This document shows positions 62,771 to 64,000 of a DNA stretch of 64,000 nt, piece after piece. Source of the DNA: Latrodectus hesperus (Eukaryota; Arthropoda; Arachnida; Araneae; Theridiidae). Position numbers and translations under genes: made by a program. Location: NCBI GenBank assembly GCA_037975125.1, contig CM075857.1, positions 72,683,345 to 72,747,344 on the forward strand. The letters run 5' to 3'. The notes below the pieces were generated by a model. It made no database searches. It worked only from the letters and a program-made list of their open reading frames with translations, and was not told the origin of the DNA. Every line of letters starts with the position of its first letter. Within the stretch, counting starts at the first letter, position 1.

Positions 62771-63207
62771 TATTACTATAATAATGCATCATGCATGAAA
62801 TTCTGTGATTAATTCTTCAACATCTGGCAAAAATAAGTAAAGAAATACATGATAAATATCAACATATGTGATTTTATTAGACCAAAAAAAAAAAAAGATT
62901 GCATTTTACGTCTATAATGGTTTGATCTAACAAACACATATAGAATAACCAATGAAAGTGTTTGCTTTCTTGTAAGGTGGGGAAAATGTTTGATATCATC
63001 TATAAAAACTCATCATTTAATATATGTATTCAATCCACTGTTTATTTAAAAGTAACATTTTAAAGTAGATATTTTTTTACATTTTTAGTTTACTTTATTA
63101 TGTGTTTGGAATTTATAATCTTTAAATAATTTGAAAAAATCTCCATTTTCTATGTGAAATTGTATAAAAAGTTTTTAATATTTATAAAACATAGTATAAA
63201 AATCAAT

Positions 63208-63386
63208 TTAAATCAATTGAAGTACTTCATCCCTGATATATTTTTTTGCATTTGTTTCCATAAAACTCATGAAGAAACATCTGGAGTTTTGTCGAAGCTC
63301 TAATGAAATAATAGGAGATGAAATACAACTATAATGATCTGACACATCAGCGTTGGGAGCAGCTGACAAACTCTGATTCCATGTTG
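63208..63386 (-). CDS. Candidate terminal exon, minus strand (unrecognised)
   Basis: On the minus strand a strong acceptor, TTTTTTCCTTTCATGATTCCAG, ends at 63387. The following frame reads TWNQSLSAAPNADVSDHYSC, ISSPIISLELRQNSRCFFMS and FMETNAKKYIRDEVLQLI and stops with TAA at 63208. Amino-acid use is diverse and not AT-driven, and the neighbouring 400 bp are more GC-balanced than the spacer. No family is recognised and no upstream partner exon is identified within the window. The frame could instead be a decayed element or chance. Confidence 0.3.
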
Positions 63387-64000
63387 CTGGAATCATGAAA
63401 GGAAAAAACTTGACAACAATAATAACTCAGCCCGTCTGGATTGTACTAACAAGCCATAGAACGGTTCCCAGCGGTGTCCTATAAACACGTATATGTGGAT
63501 GAATGAAGTGAAAAATCAGCACGAAAATTCCCTGAAGACGTTTGAAGCATTATCATCTGTGTAGTTTTTTAGTGTTATCGGTTAGTGTAAGATAATGGTC
63601 TCTAAGGTCATCAGAGCTTCACTATCTTCTAGTTGTAAGATTTTAGGAAGACAGCTTTGGCAGTGAAATATTTTAGGAAGAAATTTTTTGTCTTCTTCGC
63701 TTGAGGAAGGAAAGCAATTAATTTATCTCTATGAAATAGTACGTAATTGTTAAAATCATATGTGAAAAAAACGTCATTCTTGGCAAATAAAGGAATTTAT
63801 AATAAATTATATATTTATGTTTATATTTCAAGCACACTAAATTTAAATTTCTTTTAAAAGTATATTTGCATATTTTGCTCACATTGATTTCTTAATCATG
63901 TTATTAAAGTATGTATTTAGTTAAAATACTAAAATTTAATCCTTGATTGATTTATTAAAATATTCCAACATAAAGTTTATTATATTTTTAAAAAATACAA
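63387..64000. other. GC-balanced patch then AT-rich end
   Basis: 63410-63680 is less AT-rich than its surroundings and holds a TATAAACAC at 63480 (plus strand) and a 23-codon frame from an ATG at about 63595. No promoter spacing or domain is convincing. From 63720 on it is AT-rich. Confidence 0.4.

Larger units (their letters stand above)
61768..63207. other. AT-rich spacer with palindromes
   Basis: No gene seen; carries three palindromic structures at 62.1-62.8 kb. Confidence 0.6.

Overview
This window looks like intergenic or intronic DNA from a large, very AT-rich arthropod genome, most likely a spider. That is inferred from the very low GC, the long (AT)n and other microsatellites, tRNA-derived SINEs, and decayed non-LTR retrotransposons whose RNase H and C-terminal signatures (FRSELIAI-type, HILxxxGLSxEDV-type, RVTRYWRA-type) I associate with spider proteomes; no search was run. 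No intact multi-exon host gene can be read. There is no sign of bacterial, viral or organellar organisation.

Layout. 1-2.1 kb: AT-rich spacer. 2.1-3.1 kb: 3' end of a non-LTR retrotransposon (minus strand, RNase H plus C-terminus) split by a tRNA-derived SINE with a 14-bp target-site duplication. 3.5-4.0 kb: tandemly duplicated TATA motif ahead of a 130-codon unrecognised frame. 7.8-8.5 kb: hAT-like non-autonomous DNA transposon. 10.9-11.4 kb: second, degraded SINE copy, a perfect hairpin and a 152-bp (AT)n tract. 13.5-13.8 kb: 219-bp-offset duplication holding a 30-nt invariant core. 14.4-14.6 kb: two palindromes. 16.1-17.3 kb: second copy of the same non-LTR family. 18.6-18.9 kb: TATA, initiator and 48-codon ORF. 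19.3 kb: paired hairpins. 21.5-23.9 kb: (AC)n, a 19-bp tandem repeat, (AT)n/(GATA)n. 33.45-36.1 kb: the longest element, an R1-like reverse transcriptase and RNase H pseudogene with an (AT)n-bearing 3' region. 42.4-42.8 kb and 45.2-46.0 kb: exon-like or promoter-like islands. 43.6 kb: (CTAT)n/(AT)n. 48.5-48.85 kb: 3' end of a different non-LTR family. 51.1-57.0 kb: piggyBac-like element with TTAA-anchored inverted termini, a decayed transposase start on the minus strand and a third, unrelated SINE. 62.1-62.8 kb: palindromes. 63.2-63.4 kb: an exon-like minus-strand segment behind a good splice acceptor.

The recognisable content is therefore a set of dead transposable elements, some nested, and simple repeats; they do not form a working pathway. 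The order of insertion can partly be read: the non-LTR copy at 2-3 kb is older than the SINE inside it, and the SINE at 56 kb may lie inside a large piggyBac derivative. The most useful leads are the piggyBac terminal pair with subterminal repeats, the invariant 30-nt core in a diverged duplication, and a few compositional islands with promoter or splice signals. I saw no convincing undescribed system.
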